Assembly: GCF_003597675.1 (NCBI RefSeq)
Contig: NZ_CP030827.1
Location: 1,054,001 to 1,118,000, forward strand
Direction of reading: 5' to 3'
Origin: Neorhizobium sp. NCHU2750
Lineage (GTDB): Bacteria > Pseudomonadota > Alphaproteobacteria > Rhizobiales > Rhizobiaceae
DNA length: 64,000 nt
Positions 36,222 to 45,435 of this stretch are shown one piece after another (position 1 is the stretch's first letter; each line of letters opens with the position of its first letter). The notes under the pieces were generated by a model. It was not told the origin of the DNA. It did not search any database and saw only the letters and a list, made by a program, of their open reading frames with translations. The translations under genes were made by a program, and so were the position numbers.

Positions 36222-38012
36222 ATGCATCGTTACCGCAGCCACACCTGTGCAGCCCTCCGCAAGTCGGATGTCGGCTCCAATGTCCGCATCTCCGGCTGGG
36301 TCCATCGCGTACGAGATCACGGCGGCGTCCTGTTCGTCGACCTTCGCGACCATTACGGCATGACCCAGGTCGTCTGCGACCCGGATAGCCCGGCCTTCAA
36401 GACGGCCGAAGTCGTCCGCGGCGAATGGGTCATCCGTATCGACGGCACCGTCAAGGCGCGCTCGGACGAGACCGTCAACAAGAACATGGCAACCGGCGAG
36501 ATCGAGCTTTACGCCCGCGAAATCGAAGTTCTGTCGGCTGCCAAGGAACTGCCGTTGCCGGTCTTCGGCGAGCCGGACTATCCGGAAGACGTGCGCCTGA
36601 AGTACCGCTTCCTCGACCTGCGCCGCGAAACGCTGCACAAGAACATCGTCAAGCGCACCCAGATCATCGCCGCCATGCGCCGCGAAATGACCAAGGGCGG
36701 CTTCACCGAATATTCGACGCCGATCCTGACCGCATCCTCGCCGGAAGGCGCCCGCGACTTCCTCGTGCCGTCGCGTATCCACCCGACCAAGTTCTTCGCC
36801 CTGCCGCAGGCGCCGCAGCAGTACAAGCAGCTCCTGATGGTTGCCGGTTTCGACCGTTACTTCCAGATCGCGCCCTGCTTCCGCGATGAAGATCCGCGCG
36901 CCGACCGCCTGCCGGGCGAATTCTACCAACTCGACCTCGAAATGAGCTTCGTCACCCAGGAAGAAGTCTGGGAAACGATGGAGCCGGTCATGCGCGGCAT
37001 TTTCGAGGAGTTTGCCGAAGGCAAGCCGGTCACCCAGCAGTTCCCGCGCATCCCCTATGATGTCGCGCTGCGCAAATATGGTTCCGACAAGCCGGACCTC
37101 AGAAACCCGATCGAGATGCAGGCTGTCACCGAACACTTCGCCGGCTCCGGCTTCAAGGTGTTTGCCGGCATGATCGCATCGAACCCGAAGGTCGAAGTCT
37201 GGGCGATCCCGGCCAAGACCGGTGGTTCGCGCGCATTCTGCGACCGCATGAACGCCTGGGCGCAGCAGCAGGGCCAGCCGGGCCTCGGCTACATCTTCTG
37301 GAAGGAAGAAGAGGGCAAGGTTGCCGGCTCCGGTCCGCTCGCCAAGAACATCGGCGAAGAGCGCACCGCAGCGATTGCAGCCCAGCTTGGCCTTGAAGCG
37401 GGCGATGCCTGCTTCTTCGTTGCCGGCGAACCGGAAAAATTCTACAAGTTCGCAGGCGAAGCCCGTAACCGCGCCGCCGACGAACTGAACCTGTCCAACA
37501 AGGACCAGTTTGCCCTGTGCTGGATCGTCGACTTCCCGTTCTTCGAATATAACGAAGATGAAAAGAAGATCGACTTCGCCCACAACCCCTTCTCCATGCC
37601 GCAGGGCGGCCTTGAGGCGCTGGAAAACCAGGATCCGCTGACGATCAAGGCCTACCAGTACGACATGGTCTGCAATGGCTTTGAAATCGCGTCGGGCTCG
37701 ATCCGTAACCAACTGCCGGAAGTCATGGTCAAGGCCTTCGAAATGGTCGGCCTGTCTCAGCAGGACGTGGAAGACCGCTTCGGTGGCCTCTACCGCGCCT
37801 TCCAGTACGGTGCGCCTCCGCACGGTGGCATGGCTGCCGGCGTCGACCGCGTTGTCATGCTCCTGACCGGTGCGAAGAACCTGCGCGAAATAACACTGTT
37901 CCCGATGAACCAGCAGGCACAGGACCTGCTGATGGGCGCACCGGCCGAAGCGACGCCGACCCAGCTTCGCGAACTGGCGATCCGCCCGATTCCGCCGGTC
38001 AAGAAAGACTGA
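36222..38012 (+). CDS. aspS: Aspartyl-tRNA synthetase (bacterial type; possibly non-discriminating)
   Basis: 596 aa. Class II synthetase. Order: N-terminal anticodon-binding OB domain ([26 protein letters not shown]), catalytic core with motif 1 and motif 2 ([17 protein letters not shown]), the bacterial insertion domain, and motif 3 ([12 protein letters not shown]). Alphaproteobacteria often use one AspRS for both tRNA-Asp and tRNA-Asn; that cannot be judged here. A TTGACA box at 36113-36118 suggests its own promoter. Followed by a terminator. Confidence 0.97.
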   Translation: MHRYRSHTCAALRKSDVGSNVRISGWVHRVRDHGGVLFVDLRDHYGMTQVVCDPDSPAFKTAEVVRGEWVIRIDGTVKARSDETVNKNMATGEIELYAREIEVLSAAKELPLPVFGEPDYPEDVRLKYRFLDLRRETLHKNIVKRTQIIAAMRREMTKGGFTEYSTPILTASSPEGARDFLVPSRIHPTKFFALPQAPQQYKQLLMVAGFDRYFQIAPCFRDEDPRADRLPGEFYQLDLEMSFVTQEEVWETMEPVMRGIFEEFAEGKPVTQQFPRIPYDVALRKYGSDKPDLRNPIEMQAVTEHFAGSGFKVFAGMIASNPKVEVWAIPAKTGGSRAFCDRMNAWAQQQGQPGLGYIFWKEEEGKVAGSGPLAKNIGEERTAAIAAQLGLEAGDACFFVAGEPEKFYKFAGEARNRAADELNLSNKDQFALCWIVDFPFFEYNEDEKKIDFAHNPFSMPQGGLEALENQDPLTIKAYQYDMVCNGFEIASGSIRNQLPEVMVKAFEMVGLSQQDVEDRFGGLYRAFQYGAPPHGGMAAGVDRVVMLLTGAKNLREITLFPMNQQAQDLLMGAPAEATPTQLRELAIRPIPPVKKD

Positions 38013-38036
38013 TCGTCCTTTACCGGAAACCGCTCG

Positions 38037-38069
38037 AAAGCCGCTGTCACCCTGTGATGGCGGCTTTTC
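38037..38069 (+). terminator. Rho-independent terminator of aspS
   Basis: AAAGCCGC pairs with GCGGCTTT, enclosing a second paired stretch (GTCAC/GTGAT) and followed by TTT. Position and T tail fit. Confidence 0.8.
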
Positions 38070-38219
38070 TCATATTTACACATTCGCGTGCGAACGCCGT
38101 GTACGCCGGCCTTTGCCACAATTTCGGCACCCGTCGGGCGCTGGTTGGCAATGTCGATACCGTCAGGCTTACCCCCGGGCCGGGCGGCGATCGTTTCCCC
38201 TCAACGGTTGGAGACAATC

Positions 38220-38858
38220 ATGTCCAAAGTTCGCAATCTTCTTCTTCTCGGCGCAGCCGTGGCCGCCACCACCGCCGGCGCTGCCTTGGCGCAGGATCGC
38301 ATGCACCAGATGACCGTTCGCCTGCCGGACGGCGAGCTCGAAACCATTCGCTATGCCGGCGACCAGGCCCCCAAGGTCAGCTTCGACAGCGACGAAGTGG
38401 ATCTGGCGTCGATGAATGACGACTTCTTCTCCTCGCCATTTGCCGAAATCCAGCAGATCTCTGCGCAGATGGAGGCGCAGGAGGACGCCATGATGCAGGC
38501 CTTTGAAGGGGCAGGCGGGCCGATGAACATCGATATGAAATCGCTGCCCGCCGGCACGACCGGTTATTCGACCGTTTCCATCATCTCCGATGGCCATGGC
38601 TGCACCGAAAGCGTCCGCTATTTCGATGGCGCAAATGGCAAACCGGAAGTGCAGAAAGCCTCGTCCGGCGACTGCTCGGCTGCGATGAAGACCGGTCGGC
38701 CGACAGCCGTGCACGCGATCGAGCCGCATGCGCCGGCAGCCCACGCACCGGCTCCACAGGAGCCAGCGTTCCGCAAGCCCGGCGGCGTGATCGAGGCCAA
38801 TTACGTCCAGAAGCCGAAGCTCGACAGCCATTCGGTCGAACTGGCCGGCCTCTTCTAA
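38220..38858 (+). CDS. Conserved exported protein, unknown
   Basis: 212 aa. ATG 38220 follows GGAGACAATC and begins a signal peptide (LLLLGAAVAATTAGAALA, cleavage before QDRMH). The mature domain has two Cys (GHGCTES and SGDCSAA) placed to form a disulfide, and a Pro/Ala/His-rich C-terminal linker (EPHAPAAHAPAPQEPA). No recognised domain; I believe it to be restricted to rhizobia and relatives. Likely periplasmic. Confidence 0.65.
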   Translation: MSKVRNLLLLGAAVAATTAGAALAQDRMHQMTVRLPDGELETIRYAGDQAPKVSFDSDEVDLASMNDDFFSSPFAEIQQISAQMEAQEDAMMQAFEGAGGPMNIDMKSLPAGTTGYSTVSIISDGHGCTESVRYFDGANGKPEVQKASSGDCSAAMKTGRPTAVHAIEPHAPAAHAPAPQEPAFRKPGGVIEANYVQKPKLDSHSVELAGLF

Positions 38859-38878
38859 GAGCTTTTGAACAGACGCGT

Positions 38879-38903
38879 GCCCGGAGTGGCGACCGCTCCG
38901 GGC
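38879..38903. terminator. Hairpin between convergent genes
   Basis: GCCCGGAG / CTCCGGGC with a 9-nt loop between the exported protein gene and the acyltransferase stop at 38910. There is no strong T run, so termination efficiency is uncertain. Confidence 0.5.
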
Positions 38904-38909
38904 GCCGCA

Positions 38910-39905
38910 TCACGCGAGCCGGCTGTCGAGAAAATACCACTGCGCCGGATGCGCCTTGATGACCGGCTCGACGACGGCGTTGATCCTCGTGACATCGGCG
39001 AGCAACTGCGCCTCGCTGTCTGCCTCACCGTCCAGGACGAAGGGTTCAAGCGCGTTGAGCGTGAATTGCGTGCCCCGCTCGCGTATCATGTAGACCGGCC
39101 AGATCAGCGCGCCGGTCTTGCGGGCAAGGCGGGCCACCAGCGCGTAATTGCCTTTGAGATGCGGAGGTTTCCCGAGAAACGGCGCCCGCATCCGTCCTTC
39201 GAAGGCCTCGTCGCAGAAGATCAGCACATTGCCGTTCTGCTCAAGCAGGCGAAGGGCAGGGCGCACGGCCGCCCGTCCGGGCGAAAACAGCTTGAGGCCG
39301 CCGCGCCTGCGTATATGCCGTACGATGAAGTGATGCGACCGGCTGCCCGGCGGATCATAGTTCAGCGTTACATCGAGGCCGAGATCGACCAGGCACTGAT
39401 CCATGATCTCCCAGTTGCTGGTATGGATGCCGACGAAAATGACCGGGCGGCCCGCGCTCCGGGCCAGGATGTCGCCGGTCCCGACATGCCTTATAGCGCC
39501 GTGCCTGCGGGCAAGCCGCTGCACGACGGAATATTCCGCCTGCTGCCGCCCTTGCGATTCCATGTATTCGACGAGCCAGCGATCGATCGTCGCGTCATCG
39601 GCATCCGGGCGAAGTGCAACGAGGCTCGCACGGGCACGTTTCAGCGCGCCCTTGTGGGCACGCGGGATCAGATGCCGGCCGAGAAAGGCACCGATATCGG
39701 AGACCGCTTTCGCGGGCAGCAGATGAAACAGCCCGAACAGCAGCATCTGTCCCGCATCCGAGGCCATATCGCGCAGCCAGTATTGGATGAAGCGTTGTCG
39801 TCCCGCCGGTCCCTCGCGCATCAGTGCGGACAGGCCCGGTCTTGCCGTCGCCTCGTAGGTCCACGCCTTGCGCTTCAGGTCCGGCCTGTTTCCCGGCTTT
39901 TTCAC
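38910..39905 (-). CDS. LpxL/HtrB-family lysophospholipid/lipid A acyltransferase
   Basis: 331 aa. Membrane-associated acyltransferase that in this family adds a secondary acyl chain to lipid A. The catalytic H-x4-E motif is HTSNWE in GIHTSNWEI; downstream, FCDEAFEGRMRAPFLG matches the second conserved block. GTG start at 39905 overlaps the P450 stop as GTGA, so translation is coupled. Gene is separate from the acpXL/lpxXL very-long-chain locus. Preferred acyl donor unknown. Confidence 0.9.
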   Translation of the reverse strand: MKKPGNRPDLKRKAWTYEATARPGLSALMREGPAGRQRFIQYWLRDMASDAGQMLLFGLFHLLPAKAVSDIGAFLGRHLIPRAHKGALKRARASLVALRPDADDATIDRWLVEYMESQGRQQAEYSVVQRLARRHGAIRHVGTGDILARSAGRPVIFVGIHTSNWEIMDQCLVDLGLDVTLNYDPPGSRSHHFIVRHIRRRGGLKLFSPGRAAVRPALRLLEQNGNVLIFCDEAFEGRMRAPFLGKPPHLKGNYALVARLARKTGALIWPVYMIRERGTQFTLNALEPFVLDGEADSEAQLLADVTRINAVVEPVIKAHPAQWYFLDSRLA

Positions 39906-41323
39906 GCAGCACGCCGATGCAGGGTGACGGGCAGGCCGCCCTTTGGGCGAAGCGTCAGGCGGCAGGCCGGCTCCACCTTATGGCCTTCGGCCACGCGGAT
40001 CCGGAAACGTTGCGCCAATACGGCGAGGCAGAGAATGGCCTCGGTCAGGCCGAACTGCAGGCCGGGGCAGACGCGGGGGCCGCTGGCAAAGGGGATGTAG
40101 CTGTAGGGCGTTGGCCGCTTGCCCTCCATGAACCGTTCCGGCCGGAACCGGTGCGGATCGGCAAACAGCGATTGCGTGCGATGCAGCGTCCACGGCACGA
40201 TCATCACGAGCGAGGCCGGCTTGACGTCGATAGTGCCGATGCGGTCCGCCTGCTTCGCCTGCCGGGCAAGGATCGGCACCGGCGGATAAAGCCTCAGCGT
40301 CTCCTCGATGACGGCCTGGCACCATTTGAGATTGGGCACGTCCTCGACCGTCGGCGCCCGGCCGCCGCAGACTGAGGCGATTTCGGCATGCACGGCCTCT
40401 TCGATCCATGGCGCCTTGGAGAGCAGATACCAGGCCCAGGTCAGCGTCGCCGCCGTGGTCTCGTGCCCGGCCATGAAGATGGTCGCCGCCTCGTTCCGGA
40501 GCGCCACCACGTCGAGCTTGAGTTCCGGATTTTTCTGCTGGCGCCGGATCAGCAGGTCGACCATCGAATTGTCGTCGCCCTTGCCGGCCAGATGATCCTC
40601 GATCACCCGGTCGATGATCCGGTGGATGCGATTGACCGAGCGCCGGAGCGACGGCGTGCGCACCAGCGGCAGGCCTTCGTCGAAACCGAGGAAATAGCCG
40701 ATATTGATGCTGTCGATCAGCGACTGGTAAGAGGTGAAACCCTCCGTCACCGCATCGGCGCTGTCCTTGCCCAGATCGTTGCCGAACACGCTGCGGGAGA
40801 TGATCTCAGCGGTAAGCCCGGCCATTTCATAAAGCGCGTTGACCTGCGCCCCGTCACCGAGTTCCTCCCAGCGGCGCACGAGTTCCAGCGACGTATCGGT
40901 CATGATCGGGCCGAATGTCGGAAGCCGCCCCTTGTGAACGATGTCGTTGACCAGCGGACGGCGCTGCTTCCAGGTCTCCCCGTCGGAGATGAACAGCCCG
41001 TCACCGAGAAGAAATTCCAGCGCCCGGCGCATCTGTGGCGTCTTGCGCTCGAAATTCTCATGACGCGTGGCGACGACGTATTTGATCGCTTCGGGCGAAT
41101 TCACCAGCACCACTTGCCGGCCGAAGATCTTCACTTCGCTGATCCGTTCCTTGAAGTCCGAGCTGCGCCAGACCGCCAGGAAATCCTTGCGTGCAGTCAA
41201 CAGGCGTTGAAGCGATCCACCCTTCTTGCCGCTGTAATAGTCTGCCCGCGCCGGCTCGAAAGTCTTTTTCGCAGCGTTCAGCCGTTCGACGGTGGTGATG
41301 CTTGGGTCGAGCCAGGACAGCAT
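39902..41323 (-). CDS. Cytochrome P450
   Basis: 473 aa from ATG 41323, chosen for a CGAGG motif; the open frame continues to 41422. P450 features in order: I-helix oxygen motif AGHETTAATL, the ExxR of the K helix in EETLRLYPP, the meander PERFMEG, and the heme-Cys loop FASGPRVCPG. No membrane anchor and no fused reductase, so it needs external ferredoxin or flavodoxin electrons. No such partner is local. It is followed directly, with a four-base overlap, by an LpxL-type acyltransferase. Confidence 0.93.
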   Translation of the reverse strand: MLSWLDPSITTVERLNAAKKTFEPARADYYSGKKGGSLQRLLTARKDFLAVWRSSDFKERISEVKIFGRQVVLVNSPEAIKYVVATRHENFERKTPQMRRALEFLLGDGLFISDGETWKQRRPLVNDIVHKGRLPTFGPIMTDTSLELVRRWEELGDGAQVNALYEMAGLTAEIISRSVFGNDLGKDSADAVTEGFTSYQSLIDSINIGYFLGFDEGLPLVRTPSLRRSVNRIHRIIDRVIEDHLAGKGDDNSMVDLLIRRQQKNPELKLDVVALRNEAATIFMAGHETTAATLTWAWYLLSKAPWIEEAVHAEIASVCGGRAPTVEDVPNLKWCQAVIEETLRLYPPVPILARQAKQADRIGTIDVKPASLVMIVPWTLHRTQSLFADPHRFRPERFMEGKRPTPYSYIPFASGPRVCPGLQFGLTEAILCLAVLAQRFRIRVAEGHKVEPACRLTLRPKGGLPVTLHRRAA

Positions 41324-41476
41324 GAAATAACCTCGTGGGCGGTATGAAAAGTCTATGATGGCCATGGGGCCCGCTGTCCTCCCAGCGGCGCAATTCATCG
41401 CGCCTGCCATGGCTTTCGTCAAGCTTTCGGCTGGCGTTTACAGCAATTCATGCACGCTGGGGTGGAGGGGTATTTC

Positions 41477-41501
41477 GGAACCATATGCGTCCCGTTGTGT
41501 T
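41477..41501 (+). promoter_or_regulatory. Possible EcfG-type (general stress) promoter
   Basis: GGAAC (41477-41481), 16 bp, TGTT (41498-41501) matches the alphaproteobacterial EcfG consensus GGAAC-N16-17-cGTT at eight of nine positions, 32 bp upstream of the DUF1236 gene start. A GTGTTG/CAACAC inverted repeat (41497-41520) overlaps it. Confidence 0.45.
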
Positions 41502-41532
41502 GTTGAGCCAGAAGCAACACAGGGAGAGTGAT

Positions 41533-41859
41533 ATGCTCAAGAGTGTCATTGCCGCTGCGGCCCTGACGATGGTGTCGGGCGCAGCTCTTGCCCAGACCAC
41601 GGTCATCACCCAGGATCCGATGGTGACCAATTCAACTGTCGTGATGCCGGGAGAAGTGCGTACCTACGTGATGGAGCAGCCTATCGACTCCGTCCCGATC
41701 GTTCCGTCCGAGGGCGACGTGCTGGTCGGCGAAGTCCTGCCCGAAGGCGTCGAAGTGCGCCCGGTTCAGGGCTATGACGATTACGGCTACACCGTCGTCA
41801 ACGAACACCGGGTCATCGTAAATCCGCAGACACGCACGGTGATCCAGGTTCTGGAATAG
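41533..41859 (+). CDS. DUF1236 family exported protein
   Basis: 108 aa, with a GGGAGA Shine-Dalgarno and a clear signal peptide (MLKSVIAAAALTMVSGAALA, cleaved before QTT). The C-terminal part (YGYTVVNEHRVIVNPQTR then VIQVLE) fits DUF1236, a short rhizobial periplasmic family with no known function. A candidate EcfG promoter and a terminator delimit it as a single-gene unit. Confidence 0.7.
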   Translation: MLKSVIAAAALTMVSGAALAQTTVITQDPMVTNSTVVMPGEVRTYVMEQPIDSVPIVPSEGDVLVGEVLPEGVEVRPVQGYDDYGYTVVNEHRVIVNPQTRTVIQVLE

Positions 41860-41885
41860 TATCGGTTCATTCGCAGATGTGATGC

Positions 41886-41919
41886 AAGGCCGGGCCGCTC
41901 AGCGGTTCCGGCCTTCTTT
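41886..41919 (+). terminator. Rho-independent terminator, DUF1236 gene
   Basis: AAGGCCGG / CCGGCCTT stem around GCCGCTCAGCGGTT, followed by CTTT. It overlaps the 3' end of the minus-strand 37-aa gene. Confidence 0.75.
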
Positions 41920-42012
41920 GTTTATGACCCTTGCGAAGTAGAGGGCCCAAAGGCCAATCAAAAGCCCGCCGACAGGCGCCACCAGATAGGGTGCAATCTC
42001 GATGAGGTTCAT
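41899..42012 (-). CDS. 37-aa single-span membrane protein, unknown
   Basis: Starts ATG at 42012 and stops TGA at 41901-41899. The product has one strongly hydrophobic segment (LVAPVGGLLIGLWALYFA) and a basic tail ending KEGRNR. The ATG overlaps the stop of the upstream 79-aa gene in an ATGA, the usual mark of coupled translation. Too short for homology to be judged by eye; reality rests on this overlap, the membrane character and the terminator just beyond. Confidence 0.5.
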   Translation of the reverse strand: MNLIEIAPYLVAPVGGLLIGLWALYFARVINKEGRNR

Positions 42013-42248
42013 GGGCGCAATCCCTTCAGCACCGAACTCGCTGCATAATATAGAGAACAGGCTCCCACAAAGCAAATCGCGCTCGATGTAGCAGTAAGCC
42101 TCGTGAGGCCGATAGGTCCGCCAAGCGCCGTAAAAATTGGAGCGAGGCTCCCCACGGCAAAGACTGCGATAGCAGCACCGTTCACAAACGTGGCAAGTAA
42201 CTTCAGTCTTTCGTTGCCAACCAGCTTCGCCTTATCGTCGTCTCTCAT
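42009..42248 (-). CDS. 79-aa two-span membrane protein, unknown
   Basis: ATG 42248 gives MRDDDKAKLVGNERLKLL, then two hydrophobic segments (FVNGAAIAVFAVGSLAPIF and SAICFVGACSLYYAASS) and a short basic end. The upstream in-frame extension reads as low-quality sequence antisense to the SulP leader. It overlaps the 37-aa membrane gene by four bases. No recognised family. Divergent from the SulP permease. Confidence 0.55.
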   Translation of the reverse strand: MRDDDKAKLVGNERLKLLATFVNGAAIAVFAVGSLAPIFTALGGPIGLTRLTATSSAICFVGACSLYYAASSVLKGLRP

Positions 42249-42501
42249 TCGCACCCCACACGGATATTGCGACAAGTTATCATGTTTATGTTGGCTGGCA
42301 ACGAGTTGGCTATGTGGTAAAGTCGCTCTGTTGCAGCGAAACGCTTTCCCCGCTATAGCTCGCTGATCCACAAGGACTTGGGTGCAATTCCCGAGTGGCT
42401 CTTCCGGCCGCCGATCCGCCGGACAACCGCAAAACCTGCAGATACCCAAGATCGCTTCGCCTCCCGTTGCGATTTTTACAAGCTTTGCGAGATCACCAGA
42501 C

Positions 42502-43986
42502 ATGTCGACTTTCTCTACCCTTCGCCGGGATTGGTCCGCCAATCCCGTCCGTGAAATGCTGGCGGGCGCCGTGGCGACCTTCGCCCTCATCCCGGAAGTC
42601 ATCGCCTTTTCCTTCGTCGCCGGCGTCGATCCCGAGGTCGGCCTCTTCGCCTCCTTCGTTATCGGCATCGTCATCGCCTTTACCGGTGGTCGTCCTGCGA
42701 TGATTTCGGCCGCTGCCGGTTCCGTCGCGCTTGTCGCAGCGCCGCTCGTCCATGCACACGGCCTGCCTTATCTTCTGGCTGCCGGCCTGCTTGCCGGTAT
42801 CATCCAGATCGTCTTCGGCTTGCTCAAGCTCGGGGTCTTGATGCGCTTCGTGTCGAAATCGGTGCGTACCGGCTTCGTCAATGCGCTGGCGATCCTGATC
42901 TTCTGGGCGCAGACACCGCATATTTTCGGTGCCAATACCGCGACCTTCGCTGTACTCGCCGCCGGCCTCGTCATCATCTATCTGGCGCCGCGCATCACCA
43001 CCGTAATCCCGTCGCCGCTGATCTGTATTCTCGTACTGACGGTGGCAAGCGTCAGCCTCGACCTGCCGGTCGAGACAGTGGCCGATCTCGGCAAGCTGCC
43101 GGACAGCTGGCCGGTCCTAGCCTGGCCGACGGTGCCCTTCACGCTCGAAACCCTGGAGATCATAATCGGGCCGGCGATCGCAATCGCCATGGTCGGCCTC
43201 TTGGAATCGATGATGACGGCAAGCGTGGTCGACGAGCAGACAGATACGCAAAGCTCCAAGAACCGCGAATGCACCGGCCTCGGCATTGCCAACGCAGCGT
43301 CCAGCCTGTTTGGCGGAATTGCCGGTTGCGGCATGATCGGCCAGACGGTCAGCAATGTGAAATACGGGGGAAGAGGGCGCCTTTCGACGCTTTTTGCCGG
43401 CGCGCTTTTGCTCGTCCTGATGGTCTTCCTCAAGCCTTGGGTCTCTGAAGTTCCGGTCGCAGCGCTGGTCGCGATCATGGTCATGGTGTCGATCGATACG
43501 TTCGACTGGTCGTCGCTCGGCAAGCTCGTCGTCCATCCGCGCGCCTCCAGTTTCGTCATGCTGGCAACCGTGGTCGTCACCGTCTTCACCGCCAACCTTG
43601 CGCTCGGCGTCACGGTCGGCGTTCTCCTCTCCGGAGTGTTCTTCGCCGGCAAGGTTGCCAAGCTCTTCCGTGTGGAAAAGCGCGAAGGTGCGGCCGGAGA
43701 GCGGATCTATCAGGTGGAAGGCCAGATCTTCTTTGCCTCTGCGGATGCCTTCGTCGACGCGTTCGACTTCGACGACCTACCCAAGACCCTGGTGATCGAT
43801 GTCGGCAGCGCACATCTCTGGGACATCACGGCCGTCGATGCGCTCGACAAGGTCGTGCTGAAATATCGCAATATGGGCGTGGAGGTCGAGGTGCGCGGCG
43901 TCAACGAGGCGAGTACCGACATGCTTGACCGCTTCGCGCTGCATGACAAGCAGCACGCATCGCTGTCCAGCACCGCGGCCCACTGA
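42502..43986 (+). CDS. SulP family anion permease with C-terminal STAS domain
   Basis: 494 aa. Starts at ATG 42502; the frame upstream to 42382 is not protein-like. About eleven hydrophobic segments with SulP blocks (EMLAGAVATFALIPEVIAF; IIGPAIAIAMVGLLESMM), then a cytoplasmic STAS domain from about residue 380 (VEGQIFFASADAFVDAF to WDITAVDALDKVV). Substrate may be sulfate, bicarbonate or another anion. Ends with a strong terminator. Confidence 0.92.
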   Translation: MSTFSTLRRDWSANPVREMLAGAVATFALIPEVIAFSFVAGVDPEVGLFASFVIGIVIAFTGGRPAMISAAAGSVALVAAPLVHAHGLPYLLAAGLLAGIIQIVFGLLKLGVLMRFVSKSVRTGFVNALAILIFWAQTPHIFGANTATFAVLAAGLVIIYLAPRITTVIPSPLICILVLTVASVSLDLPVETVADLGKLPDSWPVLAWPTVPFTLETLEIIIGPAIAIAMVGLLESMMTASVVDEQTDTQSSKNRECTGLGIANAASSLFGGIAGCGMIGQTVSNVKYGGRGRLSTLFAGALLLVLMVFLKPWVSEVPVAALVAIMVMVSIDTFDWSSLGKLVVHPRASSFVMLATVVVTVFTANLALGVTVGVLLSGVFFAGKVAKLFRVEKREGAAGERIYQVEGQIFFASADAFVDAFDFDDLPKTLVIDVGSAHLWDITAVDALDKVVLKYRNMGVEVEVRGVNEASTDMLDRFALHDKQHASLSSTAAH

Positions 43987-44000
43987 AACACCGAAACGCA

Positions 44001-44030
44001 AAAGCCCGGCAGTCACCTGCCGGGCTTTGT
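44001..44030 (+). terminator. Rho-independent terminator of the SulP gene
   Basis: 12-bp perfect stem AAAGCCCGGCAG / CTGCCGGGCTTT with TCAC loop, before a short T-rich tail. It faces the convergent exported-protein gene and may serve both. Confidence 0.9.
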
Positions 44031-44049
44031 TCATGGCGGGAGCGCCGGA

Positions 44050-45240
44050 TCAGTCGTTGGCCGTGACCTTGACGCCGAGCACCTGCGGCAGGGTGTTCGG
44101 CGCGCCCATGCCGGCGCCGAGAACCATCGGGAACGGGACCGGGTTCTGCGGCTGCGCGGTAATGGTGAAGCTGCCCGGTTTGTCGAGATAGCTGTTGACC
44201 GCCTGGCTCAGCATGTTCTGCAGTTCCGGCATGTTGTACTGGGCCAGAACCAGCGGCGTCATCGCCTTGATCATCTGGGCCATCTGGTTGCCGGTCGTGT
44301 TCTGCTGCTTGCCGACCACATCGAGCGCCTTCTCAGTGATCCCGTCATCGTCGAAACGGATCTTCGCGCTGTTGAAGGTCAGCCGCTGCATCAGGCCGAG
44401 CATGGCGAGGTTGGCCGCCTGCTGTGCCTCTTCCTTGTTCGGATTGGCTTCCATGGCCCGCGCCGTCTCGTTGGCCGAGCGAACGAAGTCGGGCGTATAG
44501 CCGGACAGGCTGAAGGCCATGCTGAGCTTGCCGACATGGTCGAAGTCGAGCGAATAATCCTCGACCGCGATCGTGCCGGGTCCGAGATCCCAGCTGCCGT
44601 TCATGCTGACCTGGCCATCGAGCGTGTTGACGCCGAGATCGGAGATCGTCTGGCGCGTCTTCGGGTCGTCGATCGTCGAGAGATCGGCCTTGATGTCTGA
44701 CACCTTGAGATCGAAGCCGACGGTCTTCTCGTCTTCCGAGACATCCGTCGTGATCTTCGATGAGCCGACCGACATCACGCTCTTGCCGTCGACCTTGACT
44801 TCCAGCGGACCGGTCGTCGCCTCGTCATAGAGCAGCACGGAATCGAGCGTATTGCCGCTCGTGTCTGCCGGGACGGTGAGGCCGCTGATGGCGATGTCCG
44901 ACGCACGAACCTCGGTCTTGTCCTGGTGCATGTCGACATTGTCGAATGTCACGCTGTCGATCGTGTAGCCGCCGCCATCCTCCTCGACGCCTTCCATCTC
45001 GATCGTGCCGAGCGGCAGGCTGCCCTGGCCCTTGGCCGCGTTGAAACGGCTGTCACGCAACGTTACCGTCGAGCCATCGACCTCGATGGAGCCGGGAACC
45101 AGGCCTGCACCCGGCTCCATGTAGAGCGCGTTGTTGATCTTCTTGACGAGGTCGGCTCCATCCAGCGCAAAGGCCGGGGAACTGATGGCGAGAAGGGCGG
45201 TTCCGGCTGCAAGCAGGCGAGCCGTTGAAGCGTGACGCAT
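44050..45240 (-). CDS. Large exported protein, unknown (rhizobial conserved)
   Basis: 396 aa. ATG 45240 follows AGGAGG at ideal distance and opens a signal peptide ending SPAFA-LDG. The mature chain is repetitive in beta-sheet character (VDGSTVTLRDSRF, YTIDSVTFDNVDM, ASDIAISGLTVP) and resembles AsmA/DUF945-like periplasmic lipid or envelope proteins, without a firm match. Downstream are helical segments. Function not assigned. Confidence 0.7.
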   Translation of the reverse strand: MRHASTARLLAAGTALLAISSPAFALDGADLVKKINNALYMEPGAGLVPGSIEVDGSTVTLRDSRFNAAKGQGSLPLGTIEMEGVEEDGGGYTIDSVTFDNVDMHQDKTEVRASDIAISGLTVPADTSGNTLDSVLLYDEATTGPLEVKVDGKSVMSVGSSKITTDVSEDEKTVGFDLKVSDIKADLSTIDDPKTRQTISDLGVNTLDGQVSMNGSWDLGPGTIAVEDYSLDFDHVGKLSMAFSLSGYTPDFVRSANETARAMEANPNKEEAQQAANLAMLGLMQRLTFNSAKIRFDDDGITEKALDVVGKQQNTTGNQMAQMIKAMTPLVLAQYNMPELQNMLSQAVNSYLDKPGSFTITAQPQNPVPFPMVLGAGMGAPNTLPQVLGVKVTAND

Positions 45241-45435
45241 GAATATCCTCCTGGAGGGACGGGTTCTGCCCGTTAAATCAACCGCTTTTATAGGTCGACT
45301 GAATGAAAGGTCCATGGCTTTGTGCATGTGGCGCTGAGCCATTTTTGTGACGCCCTTATCAAAGGGTAAGTTTCTCCACAGCCTGATTTCCGGCCTTTAT
45401 TGCCGAAAACCGGGCTTTGGGCTAGGCAGGAAGCC

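Noticed and set aside
36033..37823. 596-codon minus-strand frame opposite aspS
   Set aside because: Mirrors aspS and has no own promoter, ribosome site or domain.
42303..42402. A genuine tRNA-Asn gene
   Set aside because: The arms do not form a cloverleaf: no proper D-arm, T-loop lacks TTC, and the variable region is too long. Reported only as tRNA-like.
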